Origin: an uncultured bacterium
GTDB taxonomy: Bacteria; Bacillota; Bacilli; Lactobacillales; Lactobacillaceae
Direction: 5' to 3'
Assembly: GCA_905214235.1 (NCBI GenBank)
Contig: CAJMLF010000038.1
Span: 1-11,202 of the forward strand
DNA length: 11,202 nt
Shown: piece by piece, positions 4,960-11,202 of the stretch
Position numbering within the stretch: the first letter of the stretch is position 1
Layout: every line of letters begins with the position of its first letter
The notes under the pieces: generated by a model
The model's input: the letters and a program-made list of their open reading frames with translations, nothing else
Database searches by the model: none
Told to the model about the DNA's origin: nothing
Translations under genes and position numbers: made by a program

Positions 4960-5745
4960 CTAGAGAAAGTTCCGGACCAGCAAAGAAACTGCTAAAACGA
5001 GGGACCCTAGCCCGACGAGAACTTGCATTAAGCGGCCGGGAAGGTGGCGGACAATTACCGGCCCCAGGGCCCCACCAAGAATATTTCCCAGGAAAAGGGG
5101 AATAATGTAACTCCATTCAATGGTGGTTTCAAAGGCAAAGATGGCTACCGAAATGGTGTTCGTGACGGTCATAGCCACGTTTTTGAGGGCGTTATTGACC
5201 GCAAACGACTTCTGCCGGTTAACCACCGACAAAAGGGTCAGCATTAAAACACCCGCACCGGCGTTAAAATAGCCAGCATAGACACCGACAATGAAGACCC
5301 CAATGGCGGTTAAGACGGTGTATAGGCGGGACCGTTTCAAGGAACGACTATCCGCAGCCATCTCACCCGTTGCCTGCCGCGCCCGGTGAGGGAAAAGCAG
5401 GATAATTCCGGCAATGGCAATGCAGAAAGGAACTAACTCCTGAAATAATTTCCCGGGTAATGCAAACAGGAGAAGGGCCCCAATGATGGCGCCCACAAGT
5501 ACCAGGGGAATAATCATCCACATCTGCTTACGGTCTTTTCGCAACTCCTTACTCGAAGCCACGATGGAGCTATAGGCGCTCCCGATTGTCGACCAGGCGC
5601 TGGTTACGTTGGCGATTACCGGTGGAAGCCCCATCATCAATAGTGATGGGTACGAGATTAAGGACGCCAGCCCCGCCGCGGCACTGACAATTCCGGATAG
5701 GATCCCGATAACAACCATAACAATAAAAAAGGTGATTCCAGACAT
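4960..5745 (-). CDS. TauE/SafE (TSUP) family membrane permease
   Basis: This 261-residue integral membrane protein has about eight hydrophobic segments. TSUP proteins export or import small anions such as sulfite, sulfonates or other organosulfur and carboxylate compounds; the substrate here is unknown. Family hallmarks are the N-terminal GILSGIVSAAAGLASLISYPSLLMMGLPPVIANVTS-type region (about residues 12-47) and its repeat VGVYAGYFNAGAGVLMLTL in the second half, which show the internal duplication. The frame is open upstream to 5853, but the ATG at 5745 is preferred. It has GAGGAGG at 5757-5751, and the 36 extra residues are charged and unlike the family. Its stop abuts the trpX stop directly. 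It is divergent from the thiamine operon; nothing in the sequence links the two functionally. Confidence 0.88.
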   Translation of the reverse strand: MSGITFFIVMVVIGILSGIVSAAAGLASLISYPSLLMMGLPPVIANVTSAWSTIGSAYSSIVASSKELRKDRKQMWMIIPLVLVGAIIGALLLFALPGKLFQELVPFCIAIAGIILLFPHRARQATGEMAADSRSLKRSRLYTVLTAIGVFIVGVYAGYFNAGAGVLMLTLLSVVNRQKSFAVNNALKNVAMTVTNTISVAIFAFETTIEWSYIIPLFLGNILGGALGPVIVRHLPGRLMQVLVGLGSLVLAVSLLVRNFL

Positions 5746-5779
5746 AGTTCCCTCCTCTTCTTTTTTCAAAGCAATTTTT

Positions 5780-5808
5780 ATTGTACGCTCCTTCGCCGAT
5801 AATCTGAA
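5780..5808 (-). promoter_or_regulatory. Promoter of the TSUP permease gene
   Basis: On the minus strand, TTCAGA (5808-5803), a 17-bp spacer and TACAAT (5785-5780) match the consensus 4/6 and 5/6. It lies about 35 bp upstream of the preferred ATG, which supports that start. It is back to back with the thiamine operon promoter. Confidence 0.6.
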
Positions 5809-5821
5809 TAATTTTACCCAT

Positions 5822-5850
5822 TTGAATTCGTTTTCTTTCTTAGTTATAAT
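5822..5850 (+). promoter_or_regulatory. Promoter of the TPP riboswitch/ykoEDC operon
   Basis: TTGAAT (5822-5827), a 17-bp spacer and a perfect TATAAT (5845-5850). Start is expected near 5857, about 15 bases before the riboswitch aptamer. Confidence 0.8.
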
Positions 5851-5871
5851 CATTGGTGAGATTAATACGAT

Positions 5872-5944
5872 GTCTGGGGTGCCAATTGGCTGAGATAATA
5901 CCCATTGAACCTGACCTGGATAACACCAGCGGAGGAAGATTCGG
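5872..5944 (+). ncRNA. TPP riboswitch (THI element) aptamer
   Basis: This is the conserved thiamine pyrophosphate sensor. The hallmark blocks are in order: GGGGTGCC (5876-5883), CTGAGA (5890-5895), ACCC (5900-5903), GAACCTGACCTGGATAA (5907-5923) and CCAGCGGAGGAAG (5926-5938). CCTGG/CCAG form the pyrophosphate-sensing arm and CTGAGA forms the pyrimidine-binding pocket. It precedes a terminator and the ykoEDC genes, so TPP binding should switch the operon off. Confidence 0.95.
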
Positions 5945-5958
5945 TAAGATCAAATCAA

Positions 5959-5996
5959 CGATGCGTTTAATGACGTCCCGGATGCTTTGTGCATTG
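5959..5996 (+). promoter_or_regulatory. Candidate antiterminator of the TPP riboswitch
   Basis: CGATGC (5959-5964) can pair with GCATTG (5991-5996), which is the 3' arm of the terminator upper stem. GATGC is repeated at 5981-5985, the terminator's own 5' arm, so the two copies compete for one partner. This is the expected layout of a transcriptional riboswitch. How TPP binding withdraws the first copy is not clear from the sequence. Confidence 0.5.
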
Positions 5997-6012
5997 CGGG
6001 ACTTTTATTTTA
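5975..6012 (+). terminator. Riboswitch-controlled intrinsic terminator
   Basis: GTCCCGGATGC (5975-5985) pairs with GCATTGCGGGAC (5991-6002), 11 bp with one bulged G and one wobble. The loop is TTTGT, and TTTTATTTTA follows. Confidence 0.85.
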
Positions 6013-6057
6013 CCTAAGAACGCCTTAATCTTAATACTTTCAAGGAGCAGTCTTATC

Positions 6058-6618
6058 ATGCGTAACAAAACTTTTCATTTACGAGACATTATTCTACTGG
6101 CCCTAATTGCAATTATTTTCGGCGTAATTTACTACGCCGCGGCCTTCGTCTACAACGGCTTAACGGTCCTCTTAACACCGGTTGGCTATGGTCCCATGGC
6201 CAATGACATTACGATGGGCATTTGGTGTATGGCCGGTCCCCTCGCCGGCTTCATGTTGCGCCTCCCCGGAGCCGCCTTCTTAGGTGAATTTCTCGGTGCT
6301 GCCGTGGAGATGTTTCTTGGTGACCAATGGGGCGCTGCCAACTTAATTTCCGGAGCGGTCCAAGGGATTGCCACTGAGTTAGGTTTTACCGTCACCTTCT
6401 ATAAGCTTTACAACTGGCTTACCGTTATCCTCACCAGTCTTTTCGCCACCCTGGTTACCTTTGGTTGGGACTGGTTCCGGAACGGTTACAGTCACTTTGC
6501 CCCCCACATGCTGGTCATCATGCTGGTCGTCCGCTTTGTTTCCATGCTGGTCTTCTCCGGTATCCTGGTCAAGCTGATCGTCAACATGCTGGTTCGGGCA
6601 CACGTCATCAAGGGGTAG
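6058..6618 (+). CDS. ykoE: YkoE-type S component of an HMP/thiamine ECF transporter
   Basis: This 186-residue membrane protein is the substrate-capturing subunit of an energy-coupling-factor importer. YkoE (PF09819) is predicted to bind hydroxymethylpyrimidine or thiamine. It has about five hydrophobic segments (roughly 11-40, 50-68, 71-88, 118-135, 150-177). GPMANDITMGIWCMAGPLAGFMLRLPGAA-type sequence (about 45-73) and FLGEFLGAAVEMFLGDQWG (75-92) are typical of the family. The frame opens at 5989, but the ATG at 6058 is chosen. It has AAGGAG at 6042-6047, lies beyond the terminator, and gives the family length. It is first in a three-gene operon under the TPP riboswitch; ykoD follows after 3 bases. 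The exact ligand is not shown by sequence. Confidence 0.9.
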   Translation: MRNKTFHLRDIILLALIAIIFGVIYYAAAFVYNGLTVLLTPVGYGPMANDITMGIWCMAGPLAGFMLRLPGAAFLGEFLGAAVEMFLGDQWGAANLISGAVQGIATELGFTVTFYKLYNWLTVILTSLFATLVTFGWDWFRNGYSHFAPHMLVIMLVVRFVSMLVFSGILVKLIVNMLVRAHVIKG

Positions 6619-6621
6619 ACC

Positions 6622-8019
6622 ATGAACATTGTTGAAGTCAACAACTTAGCATTTGCCTTTGACCACCAGTCCCCCGTTCTTGACCGGGTCACGGTTAATT
6701 TTCCTGCCCAGCAGACCGCCTTGTTGACGGGACCGTCGGGTTGCGGGAAGTCAACCTTTCTCCGTCTCTTGGCGGGCCTTTTGCCCAAGTATGGCGGCCA
6801 GGTTAGCGGGGGGCAAATTGCCTTTCCCAATGGGCAACCAACGATTGGGATGCTCTTTCAGGACCCCCTGACCCAGTTTGCCCTTGATACCCCCCGCCAC
6901 GAGCTTGAATTCGTTCTTGAAAACCAGCGGGTTCCGCACGCCAAAATTGCCGACCAGGTTCAAGCGGCCCTCGACTTCTGCCAGATTACGGACCTGGCAA
7001 ACCGTAAGATCACCTCGTTATCTGGCGGTCAGCAACAAAGGGTGGCCCTGGCGGTCATCATCGCCCGGCAGGCGGATATTCTCCTTCTTGACGAGCCCTT
7101 TGCCAATATCGACGAAGCCAACCGGCAATTTTTAATGGCGCAGCTCGGTAAACTCGTAACTGAACACGGGGTTACCCTAATCATTGCTGACCACGACTGC
7201 CACGGCTACCAGGACCTCGCGCCCCAAATCTATGACTTCACTGACCACCATATTGTGGGCCTTTCGTCTGCTGCTAGCCACCACCGTCTGACAGCTGCTG
7301 ACAAGGCGGCAACCCGTCAACTGGTCTTTGCTGCCCCCCAGCCGACTGCCCCGACAGCTTTTAAGCTCAACAATGTTTCCCTCGCGCGCGGTAATCACCA
7401 ATTGTTAAACATCGACCAACTGGCAATTGTTAAGGATAAGATTACCCTAATCACTGGTCCCAACGGCACTGGTAAGTCAACATTTTTCAAGGCCCTTACT
7501 AAGTTAATCCCCTTCCGGGGGCAAATCAACTACCAGGGGCACCCAATTAACCACATCAAGGACCGCCGCTACCGGCAAGAGGTCGGGCTCGTCTTTCAGC
7601 GGGCCAATGACCAGTTTATCGACGTGACGATCAAAGAGGAACTGGAATTAAGTGCCAAAAATGGTCACCATCCCTACTTCAAGGCCCACCTGCAGGACGC
7701 TCTCAAAGCCCTCGGGCTAAATAATCTTGGTGACCGGGTTGTCTACTCCCTCAGTGGGGGACAGCGGAAAAAGCTCCAGCTACTGGTAATGCTCATGATG
7801 GGGCAGGAAGTCCTTCTCCTCGACGAGCCGTTCGCGGGCCTAGACCACGCTTCCCTGCAGGCGGTCTTTCAACTTATCCAGGCTGCCCAGGCAACAAGAC
7901 CGCAGACGATCCTCATCATCAGTCACCAGCTTGACCGAATTGACCAGTTAGCAGACTTCCACCTGATCCTCCATGACCACCGACTAACTTACCAGGAGGC
8001 CCCGACCCATGAATCCTAG
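6622..8019 (+). CDS. ykoD: YkoD-type fused double ABC ATPase of the HMP/thiamine ECF transporter
   Basis: This 465-residue cytoplasmic protein carries both ATPases of the energizing module in one chain. Domain 1 has Walker A GPSGCGKS (37-44), Q-loop Gln80, signature LSGGQQQ (133-139), Walker B ILLLDEP (153-159) and H-loop His191. Domain 2 has Walker A GPNGTGKS (279-286), signature LSGGQRK (377-383), Walker B VLLLDEPFAGLD (397-408) and His435. Both sites look intact. A linker of about 50 residues rich in Ala and His lies between. The ATG at 6622 has AAGGGG about 6 bases upstream. Its last 11 bases overlap the start of ykoC, which indicates translational coupling. It should pair with YkoE (substrate) and YkoC (transmembrane coupling). 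Confidence 0.93.
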   Translation: MNIVEVNNLAFAFDHQSPVLDRVTVNFPAQQTALLTGPSGCGKSTFLRLLAGLLPKYGGQVSGGQIAFPNGQPTIGMLFQDPLTQFALDTPRHELEFVLENQRVPHAKIADQVQAALDFCQITDLANRKITSLSGGQQQRVALAVIIARQADILLLDEPFANIDEANRQFLMAQLGKLVTEHGVTLIIADHDCHGYQDLAPQIYDFTDHHIVGLSSAASHHRLTAADKAATRQLVFAAPQPTAPTAFKLNNVSLARGNHQLLNIDQLAIVKDKITLITGPNGTGKSTFFKALTKLIPFRGQINYQGHPINHIKDRRYRQEVGLVFQRANDQFIDVTIKEELELSAKNGHHPYFKAHLQDALKALGLNNLGDRVVYSLSGGQRKKLQLLVMLMMGQEVLLLDEPFAGLDHASLQAVFQLIQAAQATRPQTILIISHQLDRIDQLADFHLILHDHRLTYQEAPTHES

Positions 8020-8662
8020 TCTCAAACTCATCTTTGCCCTGATTATTTCCCTGGAAATAACCTTTACCACCCACCTAACGGGAAACCTGGTAATAATCAT
8101 CGGCGCCTTACTAATCCTGGTCTACCACCGGGTCGGTCCGCGCAAGGTCTTTAAACTGGCCCTAATTACCCTAATTCCGGCTGCAGCCCTGTTTGTCACC
8201 ATGGCCTTCTTCTCTCCCGGGCACAATGTTTTCTTTGCCTGGGTCCTGGTCAGTCGGCTGTACTGCTACGTCCTTGTTGGTGGTGCGGTAACCCTCACCA
8301 CTAATAAGCTGACCCTGATCCGGTCCCTCGAGCAAAACTGCCACCTCCCGAGTAAGTTTGCTTACGGGTTCCTGGCTGCACTAAACCTGGTTCCCCGAAT
8401 AAGACAGGCGGTCGTCACCATCCGGGTTGCTGGCCAGATGCGGAGGGTCAACCTCCACTGGTGGTCACCAACTCTCTACTTCAAGGCCATCCTCTCCGCA
8501 ATTCAGTGGTCGGACCAACTGGCCCAGGCAATGGAAACGCACGGCTTTGTCGAGGGGGCACCACGGACCGTTGCCCAGCCAATTGATATTACTAAGCGGG
8601 ACTGGTTACTTTTAATCATTGGTCTGGCCCTTGTCCAACTAGTATTAATTGCGCTCCCCTAA
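8009..8662 (+). CDS. ykoC: YkoC-type T component (CbiQ family) of the HMP/thiamine ECF transporter
   Basis: This 217-residue membrane protein couples the ATPases to the S component. It has hydrophobic segments at about 5-40, 48-68, 75-97 and 198-216. Two cytoplasmic coupling helices typical of CbiQ-type subunits are seen: VAGQMRRVN (140-148) and AQAMETHGF (172-180), the latter a variant of the usual AMEARGF. The start lies inside the ykoD end, with AGGAGG at 7994-7999 and 9-base spacing. It is the last gene of the riboswitch operon. No ykoF (the soluble HMP/thiamine-binding partner found in Bacillus) is adjacent. I see no clear terminator after it; a promoter for the next gene overlaps its end. 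Confidence 0.9.
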   Translation: MNPSLKLIFALIISLEITFTTHLTGNLVIIIGALLILVYHRVGPRKVFKLALITLIPAAALFVTMAFFSPGHNVFFAWVLVSRLYCYVLVGGAVTLTTNKLTLIRSLEQNCHLPSKFAYGFLAALNLVPRIRQAVVTIRVAGQMRRVNLHWWSPTLYFKAILSAIQWSDQLAQAMETHGFVEGAPRTVAQPIDITKRDWLLLIIGLALVQLVLIALP

Positions 8663-8677
8663 TTCATCGGGCATAAT
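8649..8677 (+). promoter_or_regulatory. Possible promoter for the DUF4870 gene
   Basis: TTGCGC (8649-8654), a 17-bp spacer and CATAAT (8672-8677) match 3/6 and 5/6. It overlaps the end of ykoC. If real, it frees the downstream genes from TPP control; otherwise they are read from the riboswitch operon. Confidence 0.4.
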
Positions 8678-8701
8678 ATAAAGAAAAAGAAAGGATCAAA
8701 A

Positions 8702-9046
8702 ATGGATAATAATACTAGTCTAACAACGCGAATTGTTAACGCGCTTTCTTACTTCAGCATTTTCTTCTTGCCGGTCATCTTCCCCCTGATCGTATGGATC
8801 GTTGCCCGTGCAAGTGAGGAGCCGTCCATTACTGCCAACGCACGGAAGGCTTTTTGGAGCCAAATTTTCCCGCTCATCTACGGAATCTTCGCCATCCTCG
8901 TGCTTAGCTTGAGTGCCTTCCAGGACTTCACCGCTCATGGTGGTGCCCTGTTCGGCATCCTGTTAACCTTCGCATTACTGATTGCCCTCCTCCTCTTTAT
9001 CTACAATGTCGCGATGGGGGTAAAAATGCTTCTCGGACGGGAATAA
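8702..9046 (+). CDS. Small DUF4870-type (Tic20-like) membrane protein
   Basis: This 114-residue membrane protein has hydrophobic segments at about 13-35, 53-73 and 82-108. SYFSIFFLPVIFPLIVWIVA, followed by a short polar loop and ANARKAFWSQI (45-55), matches DUF4870 proteins, whose function is unknown. AAAGGA lies about 7 bases before the ATG. It sits 40 bases after ykoC and 78 bases before the antiporter start and could be co-transcribed with the latter. The family call rests on the arrangement of the first helix and the NARKAFWxQ motif. Confidence 0.75.
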   Translation: MDNNTSLTTRIVNALSYFSIFFLPVIFPLIVWIVARASEEPSITANARKAFWSQIFPLIYGIFAILVLSLSAFQDFTAHGGALFGILLTFALLIALLLFIYNVAMGVKMLLGRE

Positions 9047-9124
9047 GCTCAATTACTCGTAGTGGCTGGCGGAACAATCATTCCCCGGCTTCTTTATTTT
9101 CTTTGCACAAGGTGGTATTTAATT

Positions 9125-11092
9125 ATGGAATTGCTACTTGGAATCATCCTCCTCTTAGCAACCGTTGTTGTTGCTAACATCATTCACCTGATCTTTCCCC
9201 GGGTTCCCCTGTCAATCTACCAAATCCTGGCGGGGGTTTTGTTGGCGTCCCTTCCCACGGCAGCAACCAACTTTACAATGCACCCGGAATTATTCATGAT
9301 GGTCGTCATTGCCCCTTTAATGTTTAATGATGGGCAAAATCAGTCTTTTCGTTACTTAAGTAGGAACTACAAGTCGATTTTCTCAATATCCGTCCTGCTG
9401 GCCCTCGTAACGGTTCTGGTGGCGGGGAGCATCTTACACCTAGCAATGCCAACGGTCTTCCCGTTTGCCCTCGCCTTCATCCTGGCCGCAATCATTACGC
9501 CGACCGATGCGGTTGCCGTTAAGTCAATCACCTCAAACATGACCGTTCCAGAAAATGTCAACGGGGCCCTCGAATACGAGTCCCTCTTCAATGACGCTTC
9601 CGGAATTGTCCTTTTGGAGCTTTCCCTCTCTGCCTACCGGTCTGGGGAATTCTCCATTGGTTACGGATTGTGGTTCTTCATCTACGTCTTCTTCGGTGGG
9701 ATCATCTTTGGGGCCATCTTCGGTTACCTCTTGATTACCCTGCGACAACGATTGATGCGGCGCCACGTCGACATCGGTTCAATCGTCATCCCCATTAACG
9801 TCATGACCCCGATTGTCATCTACTGGTCTGCCGAGGAAATTCACTTCTCCGGTATCCTGGCCGTGGTTTCCGCTGGGATTGTCCACAGCATCCTTTACGA
9901 CCGTCTCCAGCTGACTTCCACCAAGGTCCAGATGGCAACGACCACCATTTGGACGATTGTTAGCGACTCCCTCAACGGTATCGTCTTCGTCCTGCTTGGG
10001 GTCATGCTGCCCCAGGTTATTCGACGGACGGCACCCCGGAACCTCCTCGATCTAGCGTTGATTGGACTGGGCCTTTACCTTATTATGACGGTTATGCGCT
10101 ACCTCTGGGTCCGGTTCCGCCTGGTCAATATCGACTCTGAAAAGGCTCACCTCAAACGCGATAGCCTCCTAATGGGCATCGGGGGAATGCACGGAACTAT
10201 CACATTGTCGCTGGCCTTCTCCCTGCCAGTAATCATTAACCACAACGAATTTGCCTTCCGTAACTCAATAATCCTGATTGCGGCCTTCGTTATCCTAATC
10301 AGTATCCTGGTGGGGGCAATCGTTTACCCAATCATGCTCCCATCAAAGGCCCGCGATTACAGCCAGGAGGAGTTTCAAAAGTACCTGACCGCCACGGTCC
10401 ACTACGCAATCAATGACCTTCACGGGGATAACAACCATCCCCGCGAACGGGCGATGGTTAGGGACCAGCTCAGCACCCAGGCACACCAGTTCCACAACTT
10501 TGACAACAACCTCTTTAAGCAGCTGATGAACCGGACGCACCAGGTGGAACTAGCAACCATTGACCACCTGACGGATGAAGGCGAAATCACCGAGCAGGAG
10601 GCCCAGGCCTACTCCCGGTTTGTCACCCGGTCGGCCCTCCGCGGTGGTCAGCACGGCCTGCTGGAATTTTGTAAGGTAATGATTCACCGCCTTAAGTGGC
10701 GGCTTAACCGGTGGCACTACCTCAAAAAACATGGCCAAAAGCTTGACGCCAAGCAGAAAAAACTGATTGATTCTAAGCGTGCCGCCTTCAATAAGATTCA
10801 ACTGCTTGTTTACCGCAACGTGGAACGCTACCTCCATTCGGTCTCTAATCCGAACAATTTAAACGAAATTGCGATGGTCCAACGAGTCTACCTCAAGCGT
10901 AAAGAATTCTTCAACCGGGATCGGACGGTCGACAATGATGTCGTAACGAGCCTGTTCATTGAGGCCTTTCAGCTTGAACACGGCTATGTCCAGCAGAAGT
11001 TAGCTGCTGGCGAATTGTCACAAGAACTGGCCAACGCCTTAAACGAGCAGATTTCAACCGATGAGCTGGTTTATGCCCAGTCTTTGGACTAG
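9125..11092 (+). CDS. CPA1 (NhaP)-family Na+/H+ antiporter with a long cytoplasmic tail
   Basis: This 655-residue membrane protein should exchange Na+ (or K+) for H+ in pH and salt homeostasis. The membrane domain covers about residues 1-405 with roughly 12 hydrophobic segments. ITPTDAVAVKS (125-135) and the ion-binding LFNDASGIVL (154-163; Asn156-Asp157, the ND pair typical of electroneutral CPA1 exchangers) are seen, as is GIGGMHGTITLSLAFSLP (351-368), matching the conserved late-helix glycine-rich motif. The remaining 250 residues are hydrophilic, charged and rich in His, Lys and Gln, and probably regulatory. The frame opens with a GTG at 9062, but ATG 9125 is preferred. AAGGTGG lies at 9109-9115, and the extra 21 residues (with two Cys/Arg-rich turns) are not family-like. 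A strong terminator follows. Ion preference is not readable from sequence. Confidence 0.9.
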   Translation: MELLLGIILLLATVVVANIIHLIFPRVPLSIYQILAGVLLASLPTAATNFTMHPELFMMVVIAPLMFNDGQNQSFRYLSRNYKSIFSISVLLALVTVLVAGSILHLAMPTVFPFALAFILAAIITPTDAVAVKSITSNMTVPENVNGALEYESLFNDASGIVLLELSLSAYRSGEFSIGYGLWFFIYVFFGGIIFGAIFGYLLITLRQRLMRRHVDIGSIVIPINVMTPIVIYWSAEEIHFSGILAVVSAGIVHSILYDRLQLTSTKVQMATTTIWTIVSDSLNGIVFVLLGVMLPQVIRRTAPRNLLDLALIGLGLYLIMTVMRYLWVRFRLVNIDSEKAHLKRDSLLMGIGGMHGTITLSLAFSLPVIINHNEFAFRNSIILIAAFVILISILVGAIVYPIMLPSKARDYSQEEFQKYLTATVHYAINDLHGDNNHPRERAMVRDQLSTQAHQFHNFDNNLFKQLMNRTHQVELATIDHLTDEGEITEQEAQAYSRFVTRSALRGGQHGLLEFCKVMIHRLKWRLNRWHYLKKHGQKLDAKQKKLIDSKRAAFNKIQLLVYRNVERYLHSVSNPNNLNEIAMVQRVYLKRKEFFNRDRTVDNDVVTSLFIEAFQLEHGYVQQKLAAGELSQELANALNEQISTDELVYAQSLD

Positions 11093-11100
11093 TTAGACAA

Positions 11101-11147
11101 AACTCCCTGTTATTGTCATGAACTTGACGATAACAGGGAGTTTTTTT
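11101..11147 (+). terminator. Strong intrinsic terminator after the antiporter gene
   Basis: 11101-11117 pairs with 11126-11142 over 17 bp with one T-G wobble and an 8-base loop. It begins AACTCCCTG and ends CAGGGAGTT, followed by seven Ts. The A-rich left side makes it usable in both directions. The last 55 bases of the window hold nothing recognisable. Confidence 0.92.
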
Positions 11148-11202
11148 ATCCCCCGGAATGTCAATTTAAATTAGAAATTGGTCATCTGTAATATACTTCA
11201 TG

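Noticed and set aside
5746..5853. N-terminal extension of the TSUP permease to 5853
   Set aside because: It would add 36 charged residues unlike the family, and it runs over the promoter and ribosome binding site of the ATG at 5745.
5989..6057. Earlier start of ykoE at 5989
   Set aside because: It lies inside the riboswitch terminator stem and has no ribosome binding site; ATG 6058 has AAGGAG.
9062..9124. GTG start of the antiporter at 9062
   Set aside because: No good ribosome binding site, non-family sequence; ATG 9125 has AAGGTGG at proper spacing and begins the first membrane helix.
1..11202. CRISPR array, tRNA, rRNA, attachment site or prophage
   Set aside because: No regularly spaced repeats, no tRNA-like cloverleaf, no rRNA blocks, no integrase or phage genes were seen.

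Overview
The window looks like a chromosomal segment from a lactic acid bacterium, most likely a heterofermentative Lactobacillaceae of the Limosilactobacillus type. The reasons are strong AGGAGG-type ribosome binding sites, Gram-positive promoters, a cre (CcpA) box, a TPP riboswitch driving a ykoEDC transporter, a thioredoxin-reductase-like ferredoxin-NADP reductase without CxxC, and moderate GC in most genes. Genus and species are inference; no marker gene is present.

Layout. (1) 1-1400 is a degraded mobile and remnant zone. It holds a minus-strand tnpB (IS200/IS605-type) cut off just after its second RuvC motif, a LexA/DinR-like box in its upstream region, and a 60-codon orphan reading frame. 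(2) 1408-3665 holds two divergently transcribed metabolic genes: ferredoxin/flavodoxin-NADP reductase (minus) and a nucleoside hydrolase (plus). The hydrolase has a good promoter with a cre box on its start point and ends in a strong terminator. The shared 235-bp spacer has two perfect palindromes. (3) 3690-4959 is the most unusual part. A strong promoter drives a 14-codon leader peptide, MSFRFTQLNNWQSR, whose single Trp codon sits just before RNA that can fold into mutually exclusive hairpins, as in an enterobacterial trp attenuator. Two more terminator-like hairpins follow, then a TrpX-type ABC substrate-binding protein with no permease or ATPase beside it. (4) 4960-5745 is a minus-strand TauE/SafE (TSUP) permease that abuts trpX tail to tail with no gap. 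(5) 5822-8662 is a thiamine-precursor uptake operon: promoter, TPP riboswitch with terminator and candidate antiterminator, then ykoE (S component), ykoD (fused double ATPase) and ykoC (T component). The last two overlap. (6) 8702-11147 holds a small DUF4870-type membrane protein, then a CPA1/NhaP-family Na+/H+ antiporter with a long cytoplasmic tail, closed by a 17-bp-stem terminator.

How the parts work together. The thiamine block is a self-contained regulated unit: TPP would shut off import of the thiamine pyrimidine moiety or thiamine. The nucleoside hydrolase is a catabolite-controlled scavenging gene. The trpX block appears to be an amino-acid uptake component under translation-coupled control, but its missing partners and the extra terminators leave open how it is expressed. 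No CRISPR array, tRNA, rRNA or prophage is seen.
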